From assembly GCA_945910005.1 (NCBI GenBank), contig OX246746.1, positions 44,465,468-44,529,467 on the forward strand: a stretch of 64,000 nucleotides of DNA. The letters run 5' to 3'. Numbering within the stretch: the first letter of the stretch is position 1; the number at the start of each line of letters is the position of its first letter. This document shows, in pieces, positions 36,601-47,141 of the stretch. The notes under the pieces were generated by a model. It was not told where the DNA came from and did not search any database. It saw only the letters and a list, made by a program, of their open reading frames with translations. Both the position numbers and the translations under genes were made by a program. This DNA comes from Isoperla grammatica (lineage: Eukaryota > Arthropoda > Insecta > Plecoptera > Perlodidae).

Positions 36601-38133
36601 AATAGGATCCATTTTAAAAACACAATTGAATGGTAAAAACAAGATCAAAGCAATTAACACTTATGCTATACCGGTACTAACATATTCATTTGGAATTATT
36701 AAATGGACACAGACAGAACTTCATGCCCTAGAAATTCTCACCCGCACAACATTCACCAAATACAGAAGTCATCACCCTAAGTCAGCAATAGAACGAGTGA
36801 CTCTACCTAGAGAAAAAGGGGGAAGAGGCTTGATTGATTTAAACAATTTATATTATAAACAAATTGAAATTCTGAGAAAGTACTTTTATACAAAATGCCC
36901 ACATTCACAACTTCATAGAGCTATAGTATCGGCAGACAAGTCGCTTTCTCCCCTCAATTTAAATGACGGAAATTTAAACTTGATTCAAAAACTAAATTCT
37001 GACACAGCAAAAGAGATCAGAATATCAGAAAAGACGTTACATAGCAGACATTATAAAGAACTTCTTAAGGATAGCGTCGATAGGGTAGCATCGAATAAAT
37101 GGTTAACATCCGGGGACATTTTCAGCGAAACAGAGGGATTTATGATCGCTATTCAAGATAAAGTAATCAAGACTAACAATTACAAAAAATACATACTGAA
37201 AGACGTCACAGTGGAAGATAAATGTAGAAAATGTAATTTGAACGGCGAAACAATTGAACATATCGTATCTGGGTGTAAAATGCTTTGTCAAACAGATTAT
37301 CTTCATAGGCATAACCAAGTTGCAAACATTGTACATCAAAAATTAGCCATGAAGTATAAACTTATAAACACAACCACTGCGTATTACAAATACAAGCCTG
37401 AAAAGGTATTAGATAGTAAAGACTACAAATTATATTACGACCGGGCAGTTATTACAGACCAAACCATACATCACAATAGACCGGATATTATATTTATTGA
37501 CAAGAAGAAACAAGAAACGATTTTAATTGATGTTGCCGTCCCTTTATGCCACAATGTAGAGACAACTTGGCGGGAAAAGATAAACAGATATAAGGAATTA
37601 TCAATTGAAATAAAAAGGTTGTGGAAGCAGAATAATGTAACTGTTATACCGTTAATTATATCAGCAAATGGCATTGTTCCACGTAAACTCCATGACAGTA
37701 TTAAACTAATTGGTCTCCAACCGAACATATACATCGAGATGCAAAAAGCAATTATTTTGAACACGTGTAGGATAGTGCGAAAATTTTTGAACTAAGAAGA
37801 ATGAAGACTTCAAGAAGTTCTCCATCCCGATGGTGGTTTTCGTGGTTTCCACCGTACAAAGAGCGAATGCTGGGATGAGTACAAATCGGCCACGACCGTA
37901 CATAGCATCCACAGTTCGGTTTGGAAAAAATAATGTGGACAATGGTATATTAAGTAGTATAGCCAAATGTGGGCATTTGAGAAGCAGAAGAAGAAGAAGA
38001 AGAAGAAGAAGATATATTAAGTAGTTCTAAGTAGATTTTAATAAGGTAAACACATGGAAATACTTGACATTTGTGTCCGTACAACATGTTTATGCCGGTT
38101 TTGACCGAGTTTGTATGTATTGCAACAATAAAA
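33667..38133 (+). mobile_element. Full-length Dong/R4-type LINE inserted in (TAA)n
   Basis: About 4.47 kb between two TAA tracts. The 5' end is the palindrome GGGGTTACCTGGTAACCCC (33,667-33,685), followed by a ~600-bp 5' UTR, one ORF (34,286-37,795) and a 338-bp 3' UTR ending TTGCAACAATAAAA. The 3' UTR carries a 67-bp insertion: TATATTAAGTAGT repeats at 37,946 and 38,013 around a (GAA)n stretch absent from the copy at 20.4 kb. No LTRs and no poly(A) tail; the tail is the TAA repeat itself. From memory, the Bombyx Dong element is known to sit in TAA repeats, which fits this architecture. The clade call rests on the protein; target specificity is inferred from junctions here. Confidence 0.93.
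34286..37795 (+). CDS. LINE polyprotein: Myb-like domain, reverse transcriptase, CCHC knuckle, restriction-like endonuclease
   Basis: Uninterrupted 1,169-residue frame. Residues ~16-85 form a Myb-like DNA-binding region (RIKWTDNMNICVMRNYYR and TEQRVADQRR). Acidic/Gln-rich linker ~95-165; basic helical region ~190-400. Reverse transcriptase ~430-830: KAPG 436-439, motif A IDYKKAYDS with Asp568, QGD 631-633, and YMDD 675-678 (catalytic Asp677, Asp678). CCHC knuckle at Cys980, Cys983, His992, Cys997 (C-x2-C-x8-H-x4-C). Endonuclease of the restriction-like type: Arg-Pro-Asp 1065-1067, 14 residues, Asp1082 in LIDVAVP, then Lys1098 and Tyr1102. This domain order is that of R2/R4/Dong LINEs, which nick a specific site and prime reverse transcription there. 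The start is the first Met after a stop-rich 5' UTR. All catalytic residues look intact, so it may be active. Confidence 0.95.
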   Translation: MDASDVLSQQTTKSGRVRQRIKWTDNMNICVMRNYYRITLLETRLVGYRQELHRAFTREYPLVDVTEQRVADQRRIIVSNGMLPFNLLNVIRHEVEEELQIDQENEEDLANEEHIMEASRNDDHLRQELMEQVDLPEGQNTQEVHHQHPPINNIEQEENTRGNAQEIDELKNILHLAFENALSEFAHIEPNKRPRIPKPKQSKQMDIVMHVMNAHILLDYAKKELSFEEVHAAIYCGAVAVVRQLGLKIKLVHSQNIKTNKTPKWERRLVKRINELRRDIGRLEQFRMGNRSKKILQYCQHIFERFKIHTIHETPNEATNEYLDTLKQKVSALAKRLRRYKECSDRKEQNEMFKEKEKEFYQQINNKEEIVGNGIPSKTEIEQFWGGIWSNPLMHNHNATWIQDEIEAMSDIEEMTFDGISVNDIKSTIRNTHNWKAPGNDNIQNFWYKKFSNMHTQIAKCLNEFILGDKDLPDFFTEGITFLKPKDNDTKNPSKYRPITCLPTIYKILTSCITNKIYSHCEEHNILSEEQKGCRKLSQGCKEQLIIDSVVMNQAFNKKRNIHVSYIDYKKAYDSSPHSWLIQILEIYKVNPLIVNFLRTAMTSWKTTLKLNVGKEQICTDPVNIRRGIFQGDSFSALWFCLSLNPLSHILNKSTHGFKIKDGNTVCHTLSHLFYMDDLKLYALNATHMTNLLNSTLEFSRDICMDFGIDKCKSLHVIKGKITKLEEFEIDEDNRIGVMDEEDIYKYLGFAQAKRIDHKLMKSKLISAYKKRIGSILKTQLNGKNKIKAINTYAIPVLTYSFGIIKWTQTELHALEILTRTTFTKYRSHHPKSAIERVTLPREKGGRGLIDLNNLYYKQIEILRKYFYTKCPHSQLHRAIVSADKSLSPLNLNDGNLNLIQKLNSDTAKEIRISEKTLHSRHYKELLKDSVDRVASNKWLTSGDIFSETEGFMIAIQDKVIKTNNYKKYILKDVTVEDKCRKCNLNGETIEHIVSGCKMLCQTDYLHRHNQVANIVHQKLAMKYKLINTTTAYYKYKPEKVLDSKDYKLYYDRAVITDQTIHHNRPDIIFIDKKKQETILIDVAVPLCHNVETTWREKINRYKELSIEIKRLWKQNNVTVIPLIISANGIVPRKLHDSIKLIGLQPNIYIEMQKAIILNTCRIVRKFLN

Positions 38134-38912
<779 letters not shown>

Positions 38913-39225
38913 CAGTGGCGTGCCGTCCATGGAAGCAATGGAAGCATTGCTTCCATTTTATTTTTAACTAAATTACCTATGTATACCCTCAATGCTGGTT
39001 AACAATATCGCTTAACAGTAACACTAAAATAGAATTAATGAACCAAACTTAACTACCCGAATTATGCGAAATAACTGACAGCGCAATGAAAAATCCTTGT
39101 ACCATATTCTACGAGTTTGAATTCGAGCGCCAGCCCTTTGCTGTGGGCCAAGAGACGAGGGTGGCCGAGGGTTGACGAAGAAAAGCCGAGTGGAAGCAAT
39201 GCCTCCACCAGGCACCCGTAAGCCA
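38913..39225. mobile_element. Degenerate hAT-like MITE
   Basis: Left CAGTGGCGTGCCGTCCATGG then AAGCATTGCTTCCA. The right region, inverted, reads GTGGCTTACGGGTGCCTGG then AGGCATTGCTTCCA. Imperfect terminal inverted repeats of about 50 bp. No clear 8-bp duplication. Confidence 0.5.
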
Positions 39226-39377
39226 CATTATTCCGAGAGACACGTGGGTTTGAAAGTTGTTCATGTTTTTACCTCTTTATAACCGTAAAACTGTTTCGTT
39301 CATGTTCTAAATTCATTCAGTGTGAGAAGGATTGCGATTCTACATTGATTAGTTTATTATTTTAGTATCTAATAAGT

Positions 39378-40045
39378 ATCTAAGTATCTAATCTGTCATC
39401 CGCTCCACCGCAGCGACCTCTCTGAATGAATTTAGTGGCACGGTTTTGTAGGGACTCAAGCTTAGATAGATTTGATTTAGACGTTGGGTGCCACGCCGGG
39501 GTAGCCCACGTGAAGATCGGTCTTACGAGTGTGAGGTACATAGAGCGAGCAACGCTTGGACGACAGCCGTACAGAGTCCTCGATATGAAGCCCAGTACTT
39601 TTGAAGCCTTTGCTCGAACCACGTCCACAATGTACGTTCCACTTGAGGTTGTCGGTAACTGTGAGTCCTAATAGCTTGGTGGATTTGCAACGATGTAGCT
39701 GCGTTTCATGAATGGAGTAATTTTGTTCAAAACTAGATTTGTTGCGAGTGAGGGTCAACACATTACTCTTGGATGGGTTCAGTTTCATGTCATTGACGTG
39801 ACACCATGCTTGTATATTTGACAGATCATTCTGCAGTGCATGCACGTCCTCAACACAGGCAATTGTTCTGTATAACGTGCAATCATCTGCATACTGCAGC
39901 AGATTAGACTCGACGCACTGCGGAAGATCCATCATAAATATGACAAACAAAAGAGGGCCTAAAACAGACCCCTGTGGTACCCCTGATGTCACAGTGACCG
40001 CTGGTGATGTAGCTCCATCATAAACCACTGACTGAAGTCTGTTAC
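39378..40045 (-). pseudogene. CR1-like LINE reverse transcriptase fragment, frameshifted
   Basis: Minus-strand translation carries TSGVPQGSVLGPLLF, QYADDCTLY (YADD at 39,882-39,893), MKLNPSKSNVL and STKLLGLTVTDNLKWNVH. A frameshift at about 39,630 moves the thumb (KVLGFISRTLYG, LVRPIFTWATPAWHP, LESLQNRATKFI) into another frame. The usual C-terminal tail is cut short. The 3' end shows TTAGATAC repeats (39,360-39,392 on the plus strand as GTATCTAA), like the 8-bp terminal repeats of CR1 elements. The upstream part enters the assembly gap. Dead element; CR1/L2 group by motif style, clade not certain. Confidence 0.85.
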
Positions 40046-40245
40046 NNNNNNNNNNNNNNNNNNNNNNNNNNNNNNNNNNNNNNNNNNNNNNNNNNNNNNN
40101 NNNNNNNNNNNNNNNNNNNNNNNNNNNNNNNNNNNNNNNNNNNNNNNNNNNNNNNNNNNNNNNNNNNNNNNNNNNNNNNNNNNNNNNNNNNNNNNNNNNN
40201 NNNNNNNNNNNNNNNNNNNNNNNNNNNNNNNNNNNNNNNNNNNNN
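40046..40245. other. Assembly gap, 200 N
   Basis: Exactly 200 unknown bases, probably a placeholder. It separates the CR1-like fragment from the hAT-like element; the sequence on its two sides need not be truly adjacent. Confidence 0.99.
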
Positions 40246-41111
40246 GTCCACTCGCATCGTGCAATTTGTACTCGCAACGAGGGAGCGGGATGTAGGTGGG
40301 GTCTGGGGCGAAGCCCCTGCCGCCGGAGGCAATTTCGCCGAAGGCGAAACAATTTTCGGTCCTGCATGATGATTAGTGGCCTAAAACGCGTTTTGAGGCG
40401 ATATCCTATCATGAAAAACAATGAAACTAAGGTCAATATTGCATTAATAATTCCTTTTTTTAAATGGAATTTCGATCCTGTCATTTGAGAGAGGCTTATG
40501 GCTAGTGCTGCGTGGGATAAGATTTCAGTAGGCGCCGATAGATATATTTTTGCCAAAATGTTCGCTTTTGAAAATTTTGAATAAATTTTTAATTAACACG
40601 CGATCAGCCCAATTTGTCATTTTTTCTGATATAACAAAGTTTACTCGCAAACTATCAAAAGTCACTCTCAAGTTGCGAGCTAGCATGCAGTAATTTGGAG
40701 GATTGTTGTTTCCTATTTATTTGCTTAGAACGCATAAACATGTGTAAAAATCAATAAATGATGTAAGATATGTGGAACAACATGTTGAACTGTGAACCAA
40801 TTTCGAAAATTAAATTACATAAATAACTTTCCCAACAATGGCATGTTATATATTTTAAAATAAACTTGACGAAGAAAGCGGAAACCTGTTTGCACTTGTA
40901 GATGGTCTATTAACTCTATTTAATACGTTATGTCCCTTTCTACACTGACATGAGATGACATATTATGCTCTCCTTACTATTTAGTTGCATAATCTATATA
41001 GCGTAAGATATTTATTTTCAGGGGGTTGAGTGGTGGCCCCCAAGGGGGCCCCCACCCGGGGGGGGGCCCCGTACGGGTTTCCGTAGTTCCGTACCTGCCA
41101 GTCCGCCCCTG
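40246..41111. mobile_element. hAT-like non-autonomous element, left end lost in the gap
   Basis: Right terminus GCCAGTCCGCCCCTG is the inverse of CAGGGGCGGACTGGC. Near the left edge are CTGGGGCGAAGCCCCTG and AATTTCGCCGAAGGCG, and GGCCTAAAACGCG, matching 9,655-9,765. G/C-rich subterminal blocks (GGTGGCCCCCAAGGGGGCCC) lie at 41,030-41,065. No coding frame. Confidence 0.65.
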
Positions 41112-42201
41112 GGTTTCACCGTCTCACCATCAGCTGACGCTACAGATGTTTCCTCGCACTATTCGTGTTTATATAGACTTGATATGTTTCAATTAAAATT
41201 ACTCTATTTTCTAATCAAGTGATTTATTGTTTTACTGAGTGAATAGTTCATACGCGGAAGAGGACGACTTGAAAAGGTCAATGGCTTTGATATAGCTTTA
41301 GTTATAGAAAACAATAGATTTACAATCTGCCGATGATAAAATTAGAAGTTACATACAGATCTTATTATAACCTTTAGAGTTATTTTAAGTTCAGTATAAT
41401 GGACGATAACTGTAACAAAATTCCATAAATTGCAAGTTGTTTCCTATGAAACTAACCGCTAATGTATAGCTGACCATTGTGGTTGTAGGACTGAAGCTGT
41501 CGGGAAGGTCATTCATCTATATATAAGATCTTGGTAAATCATTTTCCACGTCGTCATTTCAGAATTGCATTACAACGCTGGAGACGGTTGCAATGATAGA
41601 TGAGGATTATGCATTAACACATAGACACATTCGAATACTGTTTATACCCAAGATTCCGGAATAAATCGGTGTACAAATATTTGTTTTAAAAGCAAAAACT
41701 ACCCCAGGCTATCCCAGTTACTTTATTCGTTTTCTTAGATATCAATTAAACGATATTTGCAAAGAGTGAACCACAAGTAAAATAAATGCCAACGAATGCG
41801 CTCAATATTATGTTTTACATTCACGTTATACGAAAACAACTTGCTGCTGCAAGAAGAAAGTGTGAAATAAGGTTCTTTATGCAGTAAACATGGAAGAACG
41901 ACGATATCCACAACAGTGTTTTGTAAACACATTTTGTCTGGCGCTTATATAAATGAACCATTTGAACAGATTCGCGAAAAAATGAATATACTACCCAAAC
42001 GGTTGAAGATATCCTTTTTTCAAAGCTTCATCGCATAAAGAAAAGTGTAAAGGTTCCAGTAGCCTTTTTCGTTTTTTAAATGTTCATAAAAAGAGATTAG
42101 TGAAGAGGGCATCATACAGGGGTCTTATAGAACATAAAAAATAAGAAAATTACCCTTTTTGGACAACGTATACAAGTAATATTATGTTTTACATCACGTT
42201 A
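41112..42201. other. Intergenic DNA, nothing recognised
   Basis: AT-rich, only short frames. Confidence 0.5.
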
Positions 42202-43403
42202 CTATCATGTGCTACGAGCATGTATGAGCGTGTATGAACATGCATGAGCATGTATGAGCATACGCACTATCATGTACTACGAGCATGAATGAACATGAAT
42301 GAGCATGTATGAGCATGTATGAGCATGTATGAGCATGAATGAGCATGTATGAGCATACGCACTATCATGTACTACGAGCATGTATGAGCATGTACGAGCA
42401 TGTATGAACATGTATGAGCATGTATGAGCATTCATGAGCATGCATGAGCATGTATGAGCATGCATGAGCATGTATGAGCATGCATGAGCATGTATGAGTA
42501 TGCATGAGTATGTATGAGCATACGCACTATCATGTACTACGAGCATGTATGAGCATGTACGAGCATGTATGAACATGTATGAGCATACGCACTATCATGT
42601 ACTACGAGCATGTATGAGCATGTACGAGCATGTATGAACATGTATGAGCATTTATGAGCATGCATGAGCATGTATGCGCATGTATGAGCATACGCACTAT
42701 CATGTACTACGAGCATGTATGAGCATGTACGAGCATGTATGAACATGTATGAGCATGTATGAGCATGCATGAGCATGTATGAGCATGTATGAGCATGCAT
42801 GAGCATGTATGAGCATGCATGAGCATGTATGAGCATGCATGAGTATGTATGAGCATACGCACTATCATGTACTACGAGCATGTATGAGCATGTACGAGCA
42901 TGAATGAGCATGTATGAGCATACGCACTATCATGTACTACGAGCGTGTATGAGCATGTACGAGCATGTATGAACATGTATGAGCATGTATGAGCATGCAT
43001 GAGCATGTATGAGCATGCATGAGCATGTATGAGCATGCATGAGCATGTATGAGCATGCATGAGCATGTATGAGCATGCATGAGTATGTATGAGCATACGC
43101 ACTATCATGTACTACGAGCATGTATGAGCATGTACGAGCATGTATGAACATGTATGAGCATACGCACTATCATGTACTACGAGCATGTATGAGCATGTAC
43201 GAGCATGTATGAACATGTATGAGCATGAATGAGCATGTATGAGCATACGCACTTTCATGTACTACGAGCGTGTATGAGCATGTACGAGCATGTATGAGCA
43301 TGTATGAGCATACGCACTATCATGTACTACGAGCATGTATGAGCATGTACGAGCATGTATGAACATGTATGAGCATGTACGAGCATGAGCATTATCATGT
43401 ACT
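42202..43403. repeat. Decamer array (GAGCATGTAT) with a higher-order boundary unit
   Basis: Mostly 10-bp words GAGCATGTAT and GAGCATGCAT. About 13 times they are punctuated by a boundary block containing CGCACTATCATGTACTACGA. Distances between boundary blocks vary from about 60 to 170 bp. Confidence 0.96.
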
Positions 43404-44069
43404 GTTAACGGCGAGCAAGATTAAAGTGCGAAGGCTATACTATTAATATTTCCTTGACACACCTTTCTGTCTATGATCAACTTTGGAGTTGGACACTATA
43501 CCTTGAAACGTTTTCAGTATCAATTGTTTCTTGCGCCAGTATAACTTGTCGTTTAAAAAGGCAAACAACAAAATCGTATACCAATAACTATTGAAGATAA
43601 TGTTTTTTCTGTGTCTCTCATTTTAAGATTCTTTCTTTACAAGTATCTATTAAGAATATTAAAAGAAAAACTAAGATGATTGGCAGAAATAGCTTTCGTC
43701 TGGTAGCGAGCAATTAGTTTTCTGTAACGTGAATGGTACCGTAATCTATCAGGGTCTGCTTTCTCCAAAGGTATATTTATTTTATTTTATTTTTGAACAT
43801 TGCATTATCACAAGGTTTTGTATGGATATTAAAAAAAGGAGGAAATTATGGCTGGAACAACCTTCAAACGCGTAAAATTAAAAGGTATGGTAATGTCTTC
43901 AGACCGATACAAATGTATATCAAGTGCTAACTAATGTGCAATGGTTTCGTATAACCAAGGACTATCGGAAGTTGTTGAAACATCGAAATCAGTAGCATTT
44001 TCATTTCGGATTATCATTAGAATAAAGTAATTCCCAAATAACACCCCTACCGATTACACTATTAGAAAC
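43404..44069. other. Intergenic DNA, nothing recognised
   Basis: No gene. Ends in the 8-bp TTAGAAAC (44,062-44,069), the left target duplication of the next element. Confidence 0.5.
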
Positions 44070-44349
44070 CAGTGGCGTCAATCAATTGTTTTTGGGGGTT
44101 CGAACATTTTTTCAATCAGAGCAATTCCTGGTCGTGGAGGCGAGTTTGGCAAACGGTACTTTCATAAATGAGTGTATTTGTCGCTCGCTTTATGGAGTAT
44201 TAGTGCTCACCTTTAGAAACAAAGTTTATAGTTCGTAACATTCAGACTTTGACATTGCATTTTGACCTCTTTTGCTCCCTCTTGATCCAACTTGGGGGGG
44301 GGGGGGGGAGCGGTGACCCCCCAACCCCCGTTCCGTAATTACGCCACTG
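44070..44349. mobile_element. hAT-type MITE (280 bp) with 8-bp TSD
   Basis: Begins CAGTGGCGTCAATC and ends AATTACGCCACTG. Flanks are TTAGAAAC (44,062-44,069) and TTAGGAAC (44,350-44,357), a 7/8 match. A G run of about 15 lies near the right end (from 44,294) followed by C-rich words. Confidence 0.85.
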
Positions 44350-44357
44350 TTAGGAAC

Positions 44358-44404
44358 GTTTATCATCCAGGGTTGTACAGTCGTGGGGACCGAGAGGATT
44401 GATG

Positions 44405-44436
<32 letters not shown>

Positions 44437-45059
44437 GGATTGATTGGTGTTTAACGACGTACTAGACAACAAGGTCATACGTCGTTGTGACAGATGAATA
44501 AAGTGTTCAAGTTGCTTCAACGTTAAATGGACGCGACACACGGGAAATATGATTGGCTATGATTGGCAACTGATTGGCAGGGACACACCGTGTCCCTTGT
44601 TAAACTTATCGGCCACGAGTGTCCCTACCCTGAAGCCTAACGCGGGGACACGCGCGTCTGCCTTGTGTCTTGCTTGAGTCTCAGTTTTTTAATAAATAAT
44701 TTGTAAAGTTTTTAGCTTTTAAAAAAATAAAATGTGGGTTTAGTAGTTAACATCACCTACAGTAAAAGTGTACGAAACGATGAATATTTGTTTGCCAAAG
44801 TAGTATTCCTTAAATCTTGTAAAACTGTGACTAATAATAACACATCAGTTCTATAATTTCGATGCGATAAATAAAATATATGAGGCGTCGGGGAGGGGGG
44901 GGGGGCTTCAAAGCTTGTCCCTTGCAGAAAGTTTAAGCCTACACCCGCGCATATTACAGTCTTGCTGCTTACGAGTGTTGTAAGGGGATTTATTTTGTAG
45001 TTACTTTATTGAAATTAAGGCCAGTGTAGGGCACAATGCCTTCTTTATCCTGATAATGA
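44358..45059. other. (ATTG)n tract and a dispersed-repeat-like sequence
   Basis: ATTG repeats at about 44,402-44,445, then GGTGTTTAACGACGTACT and an inverted ACGTCGT 35 bp on. I recall similar sequence in mollusc genomes but cannot verify this. G run at 44,891-44,905. No gene. Confidence 0.45.
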
Positions 45060-45300
45060 GTGATGATTGATGAATGATAATGAGGAAGGGAGGAGGAGAA
45101 GCCTGGTACCGGCACGTAGCCTACTTCCGTCGAAAAGTACCAAGGGGACCATCGGCTTTACGTCCCATCCGAAGGGACGGTGTAACTTTGACTAGTCATG
45201 TAGGTTCCTCCACTAACCTGGACTGCCGAGCAGTTGACGAGAAGAACGAAGCTGTTACACAAGGTTTCGAACCCTCCAATCTGCTCTAACCAACGGTAAC
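45060..45300 (-). mobile_element. Second tRNA-type SINE family with conserved central motif
   Basis: Minus strand: tRNA-like head with GTTGGTTAGAGCAG and B box GGGTTCGAAACC near 45,255-45,295. Central part has CCCTTCGGATGGGACGTAAA and GCCGATGGTCCC. The tail is of TCAT/ATC words (45,055-45,085). Unrelated in body to the CCGATAGAGG SINE. A 71-residue plus-strand frame over it is spurious. Confidence 0.75.
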
Positions 45301-46535
45301 TAGTGAGGGGATAGTTAGATACTGAGTAATGAGGTCACTGCGCGTAAACTGTGCAACAGTTCAGGGGTCATCGGCCGGCTGTAGCCCTATACGCACCACC
45401 CACAAGGTCGTCATCATTGTCAGTTATCACTAAACAACACATGAAGGCAGGTGACACTGACATGAGTTGATATGTAGCATGGTAGTACTTAGAAACACAG
45501 GTTTCGATACATACTTGTACATTTTCATTAATGGTTGGGAAACCACTTCAAAATGTCATGAACAAGAGGTTTATTTGACATTTTATAGTTTCGTAAAACA
45601 ATGTTTATAGCCGAAATTACTTTGTTTGTTTGGTGAGTGCTAATTTTTTTAGGTACTGGTACGTGCATAAGTGCCTTTTATGTATACATAATTAGGAGTT
45701 ATGCAACATTCTAGAAACAGATGCATGACGACTCGCAACACCACATGCTAAAAACGATGTACAACTAAAATTAAAACTTTGAATCGATAGGTGTATAAAT
45801 AGTAAATTCGCTAGTTTTTTATAAAACCAATGAGAGACAATATTGAAAGATGGAATTTTCCGATTCCATTGGATGCCGCTTCCCTTTCCGAAGAAAGTCC
45901 GTAGTTCATGATGGATCGAACCCGCATCATTCCAAGTTACTATTTTAAATCGCATGTATTAGCAAGATTTAAAAAAAGTTAATTCTCCCAGTTTGAAAGC
46001 TGCGTCCGATATTGCAGACTGTTGGCTTGTTTCCGCAGTTGTTCTCGCGCGGTGGCTGTTTGGCCCTTGAGCTAAAATAGGCTTCACGACCGTGATCGTT
46101 TCTTCCGGTTTGGTCGTTTTCGGAACCTCGTACTAACACTTGCAGCTATCTTTAGCCGGCGCTATTCTTAGCGTGGTGCGTGTCACTCAGTAGACTGTAC
46201 ACACGCATATAAGACCTGCGTGCATCAATGAGCATTACCACTTGTGTCGTGAGAACAAACTGTCTCCATCCATACCGACACCTCGGCTCTCAAAACCCGG
46301 TCCAATTATTTTGTTTTTGTTTCCGCTTGGCAACTTCACCTGTCCGCGTTGTTCACAATTAACGCGATGAAAATACACCGTCTGGTGCGTTGGAGGATGA
46401 GCGATCAGAAGGCGTCATATATTCGTGAAGCGTTACGTCTCTTGTCTCTTGTATTGCAATTGTGCTATTCGGGGAGATCATAAACCATCGACCATGCAAT
46501 ACTAGTTATTATTTCACTGGTCAACGTAAGTATGC
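45301..46535. other. Intergenic DNA, nothing recognised
   Basis: A 87-residue minus-strand frame (45,692-45,955) has no recognisable domain. Confidence 0.45.
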
Positions 46536-46834
46536 TATACTAGTCCCAACGAAAGTATTCGCATACCGATCAGGTCATTGTCTACCGCCAATTGAAAGAA
46601 AATCAACGGATACCTGGCATTCTTTCACACATTCGTAAATGCATAGTTCGGCGGCGAGTGCACAGGCGGTTTGGCCACACCCACCGTTACAGGTAACCAG
46701 CGGAAGGTTTTAAATTATCCCCAGTGTAGCTGTTTAGATTAGATGGTAGGAATTAGCGAAGTACAAATTTAAGTTGTCACTTTGGACTCGGCTGTGTCGT
46801 AAGCATCAGAATACTTTCGTTGGGGCAACTATAC
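46536..46834. mobile_element. MITE with CCCAACGAAAGTATTC termini
   Basis: Left TATACTAGTCCCAACGAAAG TATTC; right inverted TATAGTTGCCCCAACGAAAG TATTC. TIRs of about 25 bp on a ~300-bp element without a frame. TA-rich ends suit a Tc1/mariner-like origin, but this is inference. A partial relative lies at 48,458. Confidence 0.7.
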
Positions 46835-46836
46835 CT

Positions 46837-47141
46837 ATAGTGCAAGGTATGGGCCCCGCGACCTAGGGGCCTCCTCGAGAACCACCAATTTGTAATAAAT
46901 GTTCTTTAAGAACGTATTCACACATTTCACACATTTCACACATTTACACAGAATAGAAAAAAATACAATCTTGACTTACACAACTAAAAGACAACGTCAC
47001 AAACGTAAGTCATCTGGTGCCAGAAATAATATTGCCCTACTATATTGAGAGCACTATATATTTTACTTTTCAACCCTTAAAAAGTGGGGACCCAAAAATC
47101 TAACTTGCATACTGGCCCCGTCATTTTAAGCTACGCCACTG
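46837..47141. mobile_element. Possible hAT-like MITE
   Basis: Right end AAGCTACGCCACTG is good. The proposed left end (TAGTGCAAGGTATGGGCCCC) is poor, and the flanking CTATAG words only suggest a duplication. Confidence 0.3.

Noticed and set aside
39989..40556. Frames spanning the N gap joining RT to upstream residues
   Set aside because: Two hundred unknown bases are translated as X; the upstream part belongs to a hAT-like element, not to the LINE protein.
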